Source of the DNA: Leptasterias polaris
Lineage: Eukaryota; Echinodermata; Asteroidea; Forcipulatida; Asteriidae
Length of the DNA stretch: 64,000 bases
Direction of reading: 5' to 3'
NCBI GenBank assembly: GCA_037783415.1
Contig: JAZGTN010000064.1
Coordinates: forward strand, 806,001-870,000
Shown here: piece after piece, positions 28,501 through 35,924 of the stretch
Numbering within the stretch: position 1 is the first letter of the stretch
Layout: every line of letters starts with the position of its first letter
Position numbers and translations under genes: made by a program
The notes under the pieces: generated by a model
Told to the model about the DNA's origin: nothing
The model's database searches: none
Seen by the model: only the letters and a program-made list of their open reading frames with translations

Positions 28501-31500
28501 TAGTTGCCAATGATTTACCGTTTGCTTTGTATGGCGACCCAGCCTACCCCATACGTAACTATCTCATATGTCCATTCAAGGGTGCAAACCTCACTAAAGA
28601 ACAGCAACACTTCAATCATGCGATGTCTTCTGTAAGAGAGGCTGTTGAGTGGGAATTTGGAAATTTTTTGACTCAATTTGCATTCCTAGACTTTCGGAAA
28701 AACCTCAAAGTACTCCTCCAGCCAGTGGCGAAATACTATTTGGTAGGGGGCGTTGCTCACAAACTGCCATACATGTCTGTTCAACAGTCAAACCAGCCAG
28801 TACTTTGCACTAGTTCCCCCTTCTTTCGAAGAGTACCTACATGTAGCTTGACTCTAAGTGAGTTGTTCAATCTCACCAAAGTAATAAATCCTTAGACGGT
28901 AATATCCACAGGACAAACTTCTAAATTAAGACCACCTATTGTCATCTGCAATTTGTTACTCAAATTTACTAGGTCATTTGCAATTCTGCCCAATACCACA
29001 ATGGGTAATAATACTGTGAAAGGTTGAATTGTAGCACATAATCTGTGTACATTGAATATATTTGTAAAAAAACAAACAACAAAGCACTAATTACAGTCCA
29101 CATCAATTGGATTAAAATCCCTCTGTTTATTTCATTTGAAAATGAAGTGACAATAATATAGCATATAAACATTGGTAACAGCATAAACTCTTGAACAGTA
29201 ATTATTACAGTAAACTTGAATTGCAAGGAATCTACACAAACCAGGGTCCATTTTCATGGTTCTGCTGCTTACCAACGAATTCTGTGCTCACAGCGCCCTG
29301 TAAAAAACAAAGTTTTATGTGCCGTAAGCGCAGAATTTTGTGGTAAGCAGAGCCATAAAATTTGCCAAGGGCCCAATTTCATAAAGCTGGTTAGCATAAA
29401 ATATTCCGATTGTGCTTATTCCCTAAGCAAAAAGTAGAAGGGAACCAGTCACAAACAAAATATATAGCATGGTATTTTGGCTGGTAGCGTGTTTCTGCTA
29501 GGCAAGATTTTTCTGTTCTAAGCAATTTTTTTGTGCTTAGCATATTAGCAGCTTTATGAAATTGGGCCCAGATGTCACATACTTTTGTCACCAGGCCTTT
29601 CAGTTCTCCAAAGATTGAAGTAAAAAGTAAACCCAAAACTTGATGTGCAGCAAATCACAAAAAAATAAATAATAATAAGGCAAGAAATTGGAAACATCAA
29701 CTTGTAAATATCAACATAAATATAAAATGTAAATATCAACAATATCATAAATGATTGTTCATCAATTTTCAGATGTTTTTGTGGCTGATTGGTTCTTTGT
29801 GCCCACAATTATTTTTTTTAGTATCCCCATTGTTGCAGCATCTCTTTCCATTCGTTGTTCTCTTTCTTGCCTTTCTAGATTAAATCTGTCGCGATCCAAG
29901 CGCAACTGCTCCAATTTCAACTCGGCTTCTTTAGCATTTTTCTCCCTAAGCACCTCCAAATACTCAGTAACACTTGCCCGAGCTCCAGATTTTTGGGACC
30001 GCTTCAAGGCGCCACCATTGGTGTTTTCTCCTGGAGGAAAGAACACACAAGTACATGTACAATGTTCATAAGTTTTCTTCACTCACTCTTGTCTCGACAA
30101 CCAAGCAATCAAGTCCCTGAACTTTTCTTGTAAAATACTGCACCAGTTACTGCACTGTGATAAAGTACATGCAACTGTAAAGCAAATATAATTTCCCTTG
30201 TGGTTTATTATTTGATAGCAAATATAATTTGTGCGAATTCCATATTTTTTCATCAAACATCTTAAAACTGTTCTGATGGCTTGCTTACCAGGTCTTTTGA
30301 GAGACTGCATAGCAGCTTCCCTGATGTCTTTTCCCTGCTCCTCTTTCTTCTGCTCCTCTTTCTTCTTTTCATCTTCTTGAGCCTCTTTTTTCCCCTCCTT
30401 CACTTTCGCTGCTTCAGTGCACAATTCATTTACTTCTGTCAGGAGTGCATCACGCTCAGTGAACTCTTCCTCTGTGCCTGAACTGAAAAACATATAGAGA
30501 ACTGTTAGAAGTGGTGATTATTTTATTGTATTTATATATTTATTGAATCAATTTTTAAAAAGGGAAAATGAGGAAAATGGGTGTTTGTATAATCTAATCT
30601 AGTGAACGATTGTGGTTGCTACCGCGGCCACAAAATGCCAAGAACATCAGAGGATGGTGGCCCCCTGCAGTGTCCCCCTTCCAAAATAAAAGCATGACCC
30701 CCACCACACAAACCCGTTCCCCCTGCTCCCCCACTTCCCTTAAAAGCAATGCCCCCACCGAAAAAGTCATGGCTACGTCGCTGCTTGCCTATGCTGTGTG
30801 GCTATGGTTTTATTATGGGTTTTTAATGAAAAAGATGGAGTAAACAATTTTTGTTTACAAACCAACCAAAAACATCAATGTGATTTCAAAGTAGGCCCTA
30901 ATGCAAGGTTGAAGTAAAACGTTCCTTACGCTTTTAAGGACTGCATTTCTGCTTTTCGGTGTGCCTTGAGTAAGGTTTTCATTCTGTCCTTACAACCTCT
31001 GTGTGTGACTGTTTTCCCGTTTTTGAGAGTGGAGTTACGTTATCCACAATGGAGTCCCATTCTTTGGCATTTTTCTCTTTCCCATACGGATTTATGGCAG
31101 CAACCTCCTTCAGCAATGCTATGTCAAGGCCTGGGTAAAATCTTATGGTTGTACTTGTACTTGTAGAAGACATCTCGTAGTTGTAGCAAATTTGTTATAG
31201 GCCTACTGTAAAAACAATAACAATCATTTGGTTAATTTTAATAAGGGGGGAGGGCACAATCAAGTCTTTTCATGGCTTGTAATGTTTTTATTTGTCAGTT
31301 TGTTTGCAAAGAGTAAGAATACGAACATGACGAAAGCAAAGGTTTTTCACTCAGCTTACATTACTATAAACACTCAACTGTACCTTTGCAAAATCCAGAA
31401 TGAAAAGTGGTTCAAACACAACAACAAATCTAAGGTTAAAACGTTTAAAAAAAAATTGTTTTGTATATTTTACTTTCTTACTTTTAATAATAGTTATGCC

Positions 31501-34500
31501 TTTATTGTATCTAGACCTAGGGCTAGGGGCCCTAGGCCAATTATTTATAGATACACGTTGGCCTAGGTTTTGCTAGCCAAATAAACTGCAGAAACACTGA
31601 GAATTGATTGCATACTTTTTACATGTAGTTTTGTTTTCGACCACAGGATTTTTTAAATTTTATTTTTAGGCCCAACGTTCAACCATGGAGGTTGTATTTC
31701 CTTCCTCCATGGTTCAACGCGTGTACATGAATAGTACATGTACATGTATGTCAGGTATGTAAACAGAGTGCATGGTGAAGAAAATTTTCCAACAAGCATG
31801 ACCGATAGAGACCCCGTGTATACACTGCATTTTCACATCGTTTTGCTTGCAAATTACTAACAATTTTCTATCTATATCAAGCACGATACCAGTGAAAGCA
31901 ATTCCGTGGGAAATATTTTTAATCTGGGACAAAAAGACAACTAAAAGTCTGCAAAACAGTATCCGTTTTTCTACTTACGTGTATGAGCTCCTGTATCCGT
32001 TGCTAACGTGTGTGCAAACATCGATAGTCGCGGATACGCGTCACGTGAACACACAAAGTGTCGACGTATCGTATCTGTATGTGTATCTGTAGACTTGCGA
32101 AACCTCTCTAGTAGTGCACATGATGTTACATACTTTTTACACTTTCAAAAAAATACATGTGCAAACAGGTGTCTCGGTGTGGTTCATAACACATCCTACC
32201 CATGTACAGTACTTAGCAGTTTACTTTACATGTACATGTATTGTGTGTTAATGAACAAATCCACTGCAACCAATTGTCTACCATGTCTTTTAATGTTTCT
32301 TACAGATCCTTGTCATTTGATTGGTGCAATACATGTACATGCACGTGTCATCCATTATTTTGCCTTGTATTTATTGCTGAGATGCTACACAAATTTAATA
32401 CTGGACAGGCGCCTGTCCAATATGGATTATTATTGGACACTTTGCAGAGCCGTTCCCGAAATAATCATTCCCCACCCGCTTGTCCAAACAAGGCAAGGCC
32501 TTGTCTTAGTGACAAATTTGGTGTCTACATGGAGTCGTCTATGTTATTTAGAAGGTTTTTTTCTATAGAATTTTCAGACATTGGGGTGAATGAGTTTATG
32601 TGTATTTTGTGTGTTTTTGTGAAAAACATTGAAATGACAAGGATCTATGTATGAAACAATATTGAATGCATTATATTCATGCATTAATCATAGAATATAA
32701 TCCATTGGTGAAATCTGGCTTTTCCATTTCACTCGCCTTTGCCTAGTGAAATGGAGTATAGTCCAGATTTCACCCCAGAGTTATATTCTGTGACAATGTA
32801 CTCATATGCATCTAATTTGTATAATATTTTATAGCTTTTCTGATTTATTCCTGTCTTAAAAAGAGTGCATGTTTTATCGTTATCATCCTCAATAAACAAA
32901 GAACTGACATATGAGCAGGCAGGCCTGACCTCTGCATAAGGTACAAACTGTTGAGCCATGAAGCTATTACTCCATTGTTGAGCTAAAAGAAATGTTGCCA
33001 TTGTGCTTATATTATTGTCACAAAAAGCTGTATCAATAAAATCTATATCATGATATGTCAGAGTAGTGTAATCACTACAGTTTCTTTGTAAAGACTTTAA
33101 AAACTAATAAACTGACCTTTCCCATCTGGTCTCCATGAGAGTACGGTGACATTTTGGTTGATGTCATCACTAGCAGGGGGAGCTGGTAAGACCCACACAG
33201 GCTGCTTCTGCCATGTTAATCTTTGTAATAAGACCTGTCAAATGTTTAACCGTAGTGTCAAGACTTTATGGAATCCAACATTGAGTCACCCAACATAAAA
33301 GCATATAAATTTAAATTGGCTTACATGTACCACATGATGAGCACAACATGTACGTTACTTCTACAATGCTCATGTCTGAGATTTTATTGGGAAAAATTAC
33401 TTTTTGAAGTTTGAAAATTACTTGCAACAGTACAAAAAATCCTCGTAGTGGATGCCAGATTTTATATTCTCAACATTGCACATGTGTCTTTCCACAGAGT
33501 GACATCATTTTGTTTCTCAAACCAAGCGGCAACTTTGGCCCAATGGAGACTTCAAGTTGATAGACAATGCATTGGGGAGTTGTAAGCAAAGATACATTGT
33601 ATGTTTGCGATTAAATTGACTGAACATGCTAAAATACAATGTAGAATACTCCACATTAATCATTAATGATCAAAAACAGCTGTTTATAGTAAATGATTTG
33701 TTTATAAACCTATGAATAAAAAAGCTTATGCTTCTCCTGAGAGCGAGTGTTAAGGAGCTCTTGCTGCACACTGTTCAAAATTTTAGTAACAATATGATTG
33801 CAAATGTGCTAATTGCATTATTCAGTTATTGAGTGAAACAGCACCACTTGAGGCATTAATGTTTGTAAAAATGAGCAAGTCAACCTATAAATTAAAACCC
33901 CCAAAACAAAACACTGATCTTAACAAGAGAATTGTTGTGATTCCTCACACCATTTACGATTAAGCCCAACCTTTAAGTACCTGTAAAGGAAGATGTCAGC
34001 ATACCATTTATACATCCTACATGGCATGTAAATAGAGAAAACTTTACTTTACAGTTAAAACACTAAATGTTTTAAGAGTCTCCGTAAAGTCCCTTAATAC
34101 TCAATACTCAACTAAAAAAAGGCTACATGTATGCAACTAGAACTTTCAGTTAGCCATATCTTTTCATCCCTATCGGCTAAAGAATCAATTACGGTACTCA
34201 AATACTTGAACTACATGTAGTACTTGGACTCAGATACTTGTACTAGTACTTGTGCTCAGATGCTTGTACTAACTTGGTACTCAGATACTCGTACTAGTTC
34301 TTGGTACTCAGAAACTTGGTACTCAGACACTTGAACTTGTACTTGTACTTGGTACTCAGATACTTATTATAGTACTTGTACTCAGATACTCGTACTAGTA
34401 CTCAGAACTCAGATACTTGTACTTGGTACTCGGAACTCGGATACTTATAATTACTTAGTACTCAGATACTTGGACTATTACTTGGTACTCAGATACTTGT

Positions 34501-35622
34501 ACAAGTACTTGGTACTCATCAGATACTTGTACTTGGTACTCAGATACTTATACTAGTACTTGGTAATCAGATACTTATTCTAGTACTTGGTAATCAGATA
34601 CTTATTCTAGTACTTGTACGCAGATACTTGTACTAGTACTTGTACTCAGATACTTGTACTTGGTACTCAGATACTTATACTAGTAATTGGTACTCAGATA
34701 CTTGTACTAGTACTTGGTAATCAGATACTTATTCTAGTACTTGTACTCAGATACTTACATGTATACTAGTAATTGGTACTCAGATACCTTGTACTAGTAC
34801 TTTGTACTCAGATACTTGTACTAGTACTTGTACTCAGATACTTGTGTACTTGTACTTGGTACTCAGATACTTTTACTCAGATACTTGTGTACTTGTACTT
34901 GGTACTCAGATACTTTTACCTGGACTCAGATACTTGTTCTAGTACTTTTACTGAGATACTTGTACTTTCACTGGGTAATCACATACTTGTAACTAGTACT
35001 TGGTACTTAGATACTTGTAACTAGTACTTGGTACTCAGATACTTGTACTAATACATGTATTCAGATACTTGAACTAACTTGGTACTTAGATACTTGTACT
35101 AGTTCTTGGTACACAGATACTTGTACTAGTACTTTGTACTCAAATACCTGTATTTGTACTTCGGACTCAAGATACTTGTACTAGTACTTGGTACTCAGAT
35201 ACTTGGACTATTATTTGGAACTCACAAACTTGTACTTGTAATTGGTACTCAGATACTTGTACTTTTACTTGTACCACAAGTACTCATACCCGAGTGCTAC
35301 TCGGCCACCTGTGTACTCGGCGGTACTTGGTACTCCGCTATAAAGTACTGGTCTACAACATGCTCATTGTTTTAAGGAATACGTTTTAAAGAAAATTCTC
35401 CAGGTACTTCATGTTTTAATCACAGATTTTCCTGCTTCCATACTTTTCAACAATTAGCCTAATCCTGAAGGTGGAAATTAATGTATGAGTATGTTTGAAC
35501 AGACTCTTTACCTCACAGTTGACATTTGCTAAAGCAATCAGATCCATCATAGGTGACCAGCACATGTGCAACACTTCAGCAGATAAACTACGTTCTTCAA
35601 GTTGCCTGAATGCATTCTGCAT
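1283..35622 (-). CDS. ANAPC4: anaphase-promoting complex subunit 4 (APC4), 5' and middle part, 14 exons
   Basis: APC4 is a scaffold subunit in the platform of the anaphase-promoting complex/cyclosome, the nuclear ubiquitin ligase for mitotic cyclins and securin. Coding exons, 5' to 3' on the minus strand: 35622-35512, 33234-33117, 26007-25797, 23628-23563, 23072-22952, 18847-18734, 18359-18276, 17433-17347, 15047-14863, 6440-6340, 4451-4400, 2945-2843, 2114-2049, 1528-1283. All junctions are GT/AG and the phases join into 555 uninterrupted codons. The N-terminal WD40 part shows WSPMMDLIALAN and WRPDGK; then LNILVVGLNGGRIQLYAYG; then the helical APC4 domain with ELLQLLLWGRASPELQ, KKLGQSVENSYSNIQKLVI, LVYHLSELKGM and ERVGQYLK, all close to vertebrate APC4 by my alignment from memory. 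The family is about 800 residues, so roughly 250 C-terminal codons are off the left edge. I chose the Met at 35622 because the preceding codons do not resemble APC4; an in-frame Met at 35736 is the alternative. Introns are loaded with repeats. Confidence 0.95.
1529..2048. other. APC4 intron 13, nothing recognised
   Basis: AT-rich intronic sequence. No repeat family or RNA gene recognised. Confidence 0.5.
2049..2114 (-). CDS. ANAPC4: APC4 exon 13
   Basis: 22 codons, phase 0 at both ends, reading VRQRDINFIADFLAENFAED. Acceptor AACAG, donor GTAAGT at 2048-2043. It matches the QKDITFVAEFLTEHF region of APC4. Confidence 0.88.
2115..2842. other. APC4 intron 12, nothing recognised
   Basis: AT-rich intron. 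The open frame on the plus strand at 2276-2644 shows no family resemblance and is not called a gene. Confidence 0.5.
2843..2945 (-). CDS. ANAPC4: APC4 exon 12
   Basis: 103 bases. The correct frame reads SLKNFKAFFRWLYVVMMRLS, the most conserved block of the APC4 helical domain. An overlapping frame is also open here but is a shadow. Donor is GTACAT, a weaker consensus than its neighbours. Confidence 0.9.
3715..4000 (-). mobile_element. tRNA-derived SINE, family 1
   Basis: On the minus strand a tRNA-like head (GATAGCTCAGTTGGTAGGGC as A box, GTTCAAATCC as B box) is followed by a body ending CAGTTTCCCTTGTGGTTTAT. The same unit recurs near 36338-36528, 36530-36770, 49278-49425, 49430-49640 and 63838-63935. 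It lies in APC4 intron 11. Confidence 0.7.
4001..4399. other. rest of APC4 intron 11, nothing recognised
   Basis: AT-rich sequence between the SINE and exon 11. No element ends or coding signal seen. Confidence 0.45.
4400..4451 (-). CDS. ANAPC4: APC4 exon 11
   Basis: 52-base micro-exon, entering with two bases of a codon and leaving with two, reading DAIGAVGSFMLKASELLQ across the junctions. It matches AITAVGSFILKANELLQ of vertebrate APC4. Donor GTAAGT. Confidence 0.9.
4452..6339. other. APC4 intron 10, mostly unrecognised
   Basis: AT-rich intron. Runs of AAT/ATT near 6046-6065 and 6216-6230 bracket about 150 bases that could be a small dispersed element. No coding signal was found. Confidence 0.45.
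6340..6440 (-). CDS. ANAPC4: APC4 exon 10
   Basis: 101 bases reading VGRSLVYHLSELKGMSLWYD and on to LSPPAIQ. It matches LLYHLSELKGMASWKQKYE of vertebrate APC4. Acceptor GACAG, donor GTAAGA. Confidence 0.93.
6455..8675 (-). pseudogene. decayed CR1/L2-group LINE, reverse transcriptase region
   Basis: Minus-strand pieces in shifting frames follow the order of a LINE ORF2. A linker before the RT lies at 8675-8271. RT fingers with FKNYRPISNLEFMSKLAERA and HSTKTALLTVKN lie at 8467-7721. The catalytic YADD is near 7478-7467. RT thumb and tail sequence with LDYCNSLF spans about 7322-6637. The 3' end is an ATT-rich run near 6458-6475. Several frameshifts and stops interrupt the frame, so no full protein can be made. 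The endonuclease is not visible, so the copy is probably 5' truncated. It sits in APC4 intron 9 in the same orientation as the gene. Confidence 0.85.
8700..10429. other. intronic sequence, nothing firmly recognised
   Basis: Part of APC4 intron 9. The open frames here (for example 9818-10090 minus and 9915-10316 plus, which overlap) carry no motif I recognise. The part nearest 8700 could be decayed upstream LINE sequence. Confidence 0.4.
10430..11400 (+). pseudogene. highly decayed non-LTR retrotransposon RT relic
   Basis: Conceptual plus-strand reading in broken frames gives PANYRPISLMTVICKAI, then FLKGHSCQTQ, ELSRGVNLKHQIDCIVFG, LLHKLKYNGIKGNTLEW, a remnant around the GPLLFVIHI step, and near 11300 a tail reading AKVRITYAHTVWYSF. 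This is the order of an RT domain of the Jockey/CR1 type. Many stops interrupt it. The clade is not assigned. Confidence 0.6.
11560..12125 (+). pseudogene. Penelope-like element reverse transcriptase relic
   Basis: The reading FGQPKIHKPDRPLYHIVSSQ, followed by SPTYNLAQHLTKLLHPLVGK, VLVSFDVK, LFTNVPIDEA, and near 12050-12110 QYVDDTFINWSHGL, is the signature order of Penelope-like RTs (PKIHKP, SFDV, FTNVP, YVDDTF). Stops and shifts after SFDVK and further on make it non-functional. The GIY-YIG endonuclease part is not seen. It directly follows the LINE relic. Confidence 0.82.
12212..14204. mobile_element. long non-autonomous hAT-like element
   Basis: The left end starts CAGGGTACATG and soon reads TTTAAGACTTTTTAAGAC. 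The right end, reversed, starts CAGGGTGTCCGCGGATCC and reads TTAAAAAGCATTAAAAAGTC, so the ends are inverted and imperfect. CAGGG ends with Lys/Phe-poor AAGTCTT-type subterminal runs are typical of hAT families. No transposase is recognised in the 2 kb between, and a clean 8-bp target duplication is not evident. Confidence 0.5.
14205..14862. other. intron sequence with a G-run repeat fragment
   Basis: Near 14380-14440 the sequence GGCGCGGATCCTGGG, a run of G, then an inverted GGGGGCACGTGCCCCC looks like one end of another short DNA element. No matching second end was found. The rest is unrecognised. Confidence 0.35.
14863..15047 (-). CDS. ANAPC4: APC4 exon 9
   Basis: 185 bases reading ELLQLLLWGRASPELQAFLL then KGMKKLGQSVENSYSNIQKL, the hallmark of the APC4 long helical domain. 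Acceptor AACAG at 15052-15048, donor GTAAGT. Confidence 0.93.
15048..15470. other. start of APC4 intron 8, nothing recognised
   Basis: AT-rich, no element ends seen. Confidence 0.4.
15478..15592 (+). pseudogene. possible C-terminal fragment of a retroelement-type hydrolase
   Basis: One plus-strand frame reads NGCHLNEEGMNKYCKGLKEV and stops at TAA near 15592. The HLNxEGxxKY pattern followed by a short helix is typical of the last segment of GNH/SGNH-like domains carried by some retrotransposons. Only this fragment is readable, so the call is weak. Confidence 0.25.
15955..17015. repeat. possible solo LTR or retroelement 3' end
   Basis: The segment starts near TGTGAGGATGTGTAAC, contains an AATAAA signal near 16895 followed by a GC-richer stretch, and ends near GCCTCAACA. 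This is LTR-like architecture downstream of a possible element coding fragment. I could not find a matching target duplication or a second LTR. Confidence 0.25.
17347..17433 (-). CDS. ANAPC4: APC4 exon 8
   Basis: 29 codons, phase 0 at both ends, reading SVSEAREDILLEIETKLTKY. It matches the CEAWEEILMQMDSRLTKF region of APC4. Donor GTAAGT. Confidence 0.88.
17434..18034. other. APC4 intron 7, unrecognised part
   Basis: Two overlapping antiparallel open frames near 17660-17856 carry no recognisable motif and are not called. Confidence 0.4.
18035..18195 (+). mobile_element. tRNA-derived SINE, family 2
   Basis: A B-box-like GTGGGTTCGAGTCTCG near 18105 is followed by a body with GGGACATAAATCTGTTGGTCCC and a tail with GCACGTTAAGGAA. 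The A box is diverged. The layout is that of a tRNA-derived SINE. Confidence 0.45.
18276..18359 (-). CDS. ANAPC4: APC4 exon 7
   Basis: 28 codons, phase 0 at both ends, reading REELTKFAIQSSKIFTFLE at its end. This part of APC4 is less conserved; the call rests on the clean phase match with its neighbours and on the splice sites (CCAG acceptor, GTAAGT donor). Confidence 0.78.
18360..18733. other. APC4 intron 6, nothing recognised
   Basis: A-rich intron sequence without element ends. Confidence 0.4.
18734..18847 (-). CDS. ANAPC4: APC4 exon 6
   Basis: 38 codons, phase 0 at both ends, reading TCGRIITATLSRDLCSLSLV. It corresponds to the GTCLALCLSSDLKSLSVV blade strand of the APC4 WD40 domain. Donor GTGAGT. 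Confidence 0.85.
18955..22925. repeat. 28-bp minisatellite in APC4 intron 5, roughly 100 units
   Basis: The unit is TAGTGGTGATGTCACCTG plus GGATATARCA, 28 bases. Monomers differ mainly at the RCA/AACAAAG/AACATTG position and at GTGATGTCACC versus TTATGTAACC. Edge units are more diverged than central ones. The array is split by the insertion at 19335-20459. Each unit holds a near-palindrome GGTGATGTCACC. Longer-period order is visible (see findings). Confidence 0.95.
19335..20459. mobile_element. non-autonomous DNA element inserted in the minisatellite
   Basis: The ends are CAGTGTTCTCCACA and its inverse TGTGGAGAACACTG, flanked on both sides by AGTGGT (19329-19334 and 20460-20465). Subterminal GGCCGCCCTGCC occurs three times near the left end. 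No transposase is recognised. CAGTG ends suggest a hAT-type origin, although hAT duplications are normally 8 bp; the repeated background makes the exact length ambiguous. Confidence 0.8.
22952..23072 (-). CDS. ANAPC4: APC4 exon 5
   Basis: 121 bases reading LNILVVGLNGGRIQLYAYGI. It matches RLNILVLGGSSGFIELYAYG of vertebrate APC4. Acceptor TTTCAG. The minisatellite begins about 30 bases beyond its donor. Confidence 0.93.
23073..23562. other. APC4 intron 4, nothing recognised
   Basis: AT-rich intron sequence with short local duplications (ATGAATCAT repeats near 23440-23460). Confidence 0.4.
23563..23628 (-). CDS. ANAPC4: APC4 exon 4
   Basis: 66-base exon reading HSAKVFAEDNVEDAKRLKGQ. It corresponds to the SKIFSEENSDEIIKLLGD segment. 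Phases fit exons 3 and 5 exactly. Confidence 0.85.
23629..24272. other. APC4 intron 3, unrecognised part
   Basis: The plus-strand open frame at 23625-24026 overlaps the exon on the other strand and has no family resemblance. Confidence 0.4.
24275..25789. mobile_element. TA-flanked non-autonomous DNA transposon (mariner/pogo-like ends)
   Basis: The left end is CCGTATTTTCTTGCGGATAA and the right end, reversed, is CCGTATTTTCTTGCGGACAA; they extend to about 25 bases with two mismatches. TA dinucleotides flank both sides (24273-24274 and 25790-25791), as for Tc1/mariner/pogo elements. Subterminal copies of GACAAGACGC-type sequence occur at both ends. No transposase is seen in the 1.5 kb interior. 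The right edge abuts the APC4 exon 3 splice donor. Confidence 0.85.
25797..26007 (-). CDS. ANAPC4: APC4 exon 3
   Basis: 211 bases reading LAVGYTSGQMLLCSVENADV, ITCMQWVATRD and DIFLPKLPPLAK. It matches LAFALADTKKIVLCDVEKPG, SCMHWMEV and LLLPKLPTLPK of vertebrate APC4. Donor GTAAGT at 25796-25791, whose last base belongs to the TA flank of the adjacent transposon. Confidence 0.93.
26008..26486. other. APC4 intron 2, unrecognised part
   Basis: T-rich sequence, no element ends. Confidence 0.4.
26487..27340 (+). pseudogene. CR1/L2-group LINE reverse transcriptase fragment
   Basis: The reading AFDTIDHDILLHRLQQQFGV, then ALAWFKSYLHNRSQSVNLSG, then in another frame SVPQGSTVGPLLFTLHI, then LLKLNTSKNQCLVIRSPHLR and ARNLGVVFD shows RT domains in order. 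Frameshifts occur near 26690 and 26870. The YADD step is damaged. Both ends are truncated. Confidence 0.82.
27340..27637. other. intron sequence left of the Harbinger element, nothing recognised
   Basis: It contains a GTGATATAA/TTATATCGCAC-type local inverted pair near 27400. No coding signal. Confidence 0.35.
27771..28895 (+). CDS. PIF/Harbinger transposase (DDE_Tnp_4 type)
   Basis: 374 codons, uninterrupted. The frame stays open upstream to 27594, but that Met lies outside the element's left end, so I chose the Met at 27771 (MATPRERDEL). The probable catalytic triad is Asp 171 in FGFVDGTVRPICRP, Asp 256 in ALYGDPAYP and Glu 293 in VREAVEWEFG, all typical of the family. An N-terminal region with FGRPKSTLSLIINTTL resembles the helix-turn-helix part seen before the DDE domain. 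It would cut and paste the element together with the Myb-like partner, acting in the nucleus. No introns are needed. The intact frame suggests fairly recent activity, but the partner gene is frameshifted. Confidence 0.92.
   Translation: MATPRERDELVRFAIENDDEDMVIFLMLLNFGPTTYNPDIARFSLETLTDIQCLSSFRFDKQSIRRLTTALRLPERFVCPNRTVVSGQDALCVLLRRLVYPNRLVDLEPFFGRPKSTLSLIINTTLNYLYDIHGHLLINFNQPWLINRLQRYVDAIHQKGAPLSNCFGFVDGTVRPICRPTRNQRVCYNEHKRIHSLKFQSVVVPDGMIANMFGPVEGRRHDCALLRESRLGDMLDRLQADGVVVANDLPFALYGDPAYPIRNYLICPFKGANLTKEQQHFNHAMSSVREAVEWEFGNFLTQFAFLDFRKNLKVLLQPVAKYYLVGGVAHKLPYMSVQQSNQPVLCTSSPFFRRVPTCSLTLSELFNLTKVINP
29244..29373. mobile_element. short inverted-repeat element, GGGYCCAWTTTCAT family A
   Basis: The left end GGGTCCATTTTCATGGTTCT and right end CAGAGCCATAAAATTTGCC are inverted copies, with inner TGCTTACCA/TGGTAAGCA. 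It lies inside the Harbinger element between its two genes. A related copy is at 35925-36152. Confidence 0.6.
29369..29569. mobile_element. short inverted-repeat element, GGGCCCAATTTCAT family B
   Basis: Ends GGGCCCAATTTCATAAAGCT and AGCTTTATGAAATTGGGCCC are exact inverse repeats. It is fused to family A copy at its left. No coding capacity. Confidence 0.8.
29762..31173 (-). pseudogene. Harbinger Myb/SANT-like DNA-binding protein gene, frameshifted
   Basis: Three minus-strand exons: 31173-30930, 30482-30289 and 30030-29762. Exon 1 begins with a Met and has a SANT/Myb-like trihelix (LDIALLKEVAAINPYG, AKEWDSIV, then in a shifted frame CKDRMKTLLKAHRKAEMQSL). A single shift near 31025-31045 breaks the reading between NVTPL and the LLKAHRKA segment. 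Exon 2 carries EEEFTERDALLTEVNELC and a Lys/Glu-rich coiled coil. Exon 3 carries a Glu/Arg-rich helix and the stop. Splice sites are GTAAGG/CAG and GTAAGC/CCAG. In this superfamily the protein helps import the transposase and recruit it to the ends. Here the product should be truncated unless the shift is a sequence error. Confidence 0.8.
32110..32690. other. intron sequence right of the Harbinger element, nothing recognised
   Basis: Open frames here (32008-32568, 32241-32654) start partly inside the Harbinger end and show no motifs. Confidence 0.4.
32692..32789. repeat. 98-bp hairpin
   Basis: The outer arms AGAATATAATCC and its inverse with one gap, GGTGAAATCTGG/CCAGATTTCACC, and the inner CCATTTCACT/AGTGAAATGG form a long stem. 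It is probably a miniature inverted-repeat element. Confidence 0.6.
33117..33234 (-). CDS. ANAPC4: APC4 exon 2
   Basis: 118 bases reading VLLQRLTWQKQPVWVLPAPP then NVTVLSWRPDGK. It matches VLLHRLASFHRVWSFPP and EVTCLAWRPDGK of vertebrate APC4 (first WD40 blades). Acceptor GACAG, donor GTCAGT. Confidence 0.93.
33235..34194. other. APC4 intron 1, left part, nothing recognised
   Basis: AT-rich, no coding signal or element ends. Confidence 0.4.
34195..35345. repeat. about 27-bp minisatellite in APC4 intron 1
   Basis: Units resemble TACTCAGATACTTGTACTAG plus TACTTGG, with units shortened to about 20 bp where TACTAG is missing. Some 40 or more units with frequent substitutions and ACATGT insertions. 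The core GTACTAGTAC is a palindrome. Long open frames rich in Leu, Val and Thr arise from the repeat and are not genes. Confidence 0.9.
35512..35622 (-). CDS. ANAPC4: APC4 exon 1 (start codon)
   Basis: 37 codons from MQNAFRQLEERSLSAEVLHM onward, then CWSPMMDLIALANVNCE. It matches LVWSPKRDLIALANTAGE of vertebrate APC4. Donor GTAAAG. Confidence 0.88.
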
Positions 35623-35924
35623 GATGAATCTGCCACAAACCTCCGAGTCTAAAGACATGGGTAATGAACCAGGAATTATTTTAGTCTCAAGATTTATACA
35701 ACAGTTGGGAGATGTACCATGGTAGTAAAAATACACAATAGACTACCTCCATGATTGGAAAAAATATGTGTACAAGTATATATATAATCGTTTTGATAGG
35801 CCTACCTCACACAAAGATACATTGAAGGGGTTGAAATTGTTCGCAGGTCTTTTATTTGTGATCAACACAAAATTCTCATTGCCAGTTGTTCATACTATAG
35901 CCACCAAGCTGATTCAACCTGGGC

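Larger units (their letters stand above)
27638..32109. mobile_element. PIF/Harbinger DNA transposon, complete element
   Basis: Inverted ends AGAGAGGTTTCGCAAG close the element on both sides, with extended similarity through the GGATACAGATACAGATACG stretch. AGT flanks both sides (27635-27637 and 32110-32112), the 3-bp duplication length usual for PIF/Harbinger. Inside are a plus-strand DDE transposase and a minus-strand Myb/SANT-like gene, the two-gene layout of the superfamily. It sits in APC4 intron 2. Confidence 0.9.

Noticed and set aside
32008..32654. Two overlapping open frames of 186 and 137 codons
   Set aside because: They cross the right end of the Harbinger element and lack motifs; probably chance.
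34773..35375. Leu/Val-rich open frames as possible membrane protein genes
   Set aside because: They are translations of the 27-bp minisatellite and change frame with its unit length.
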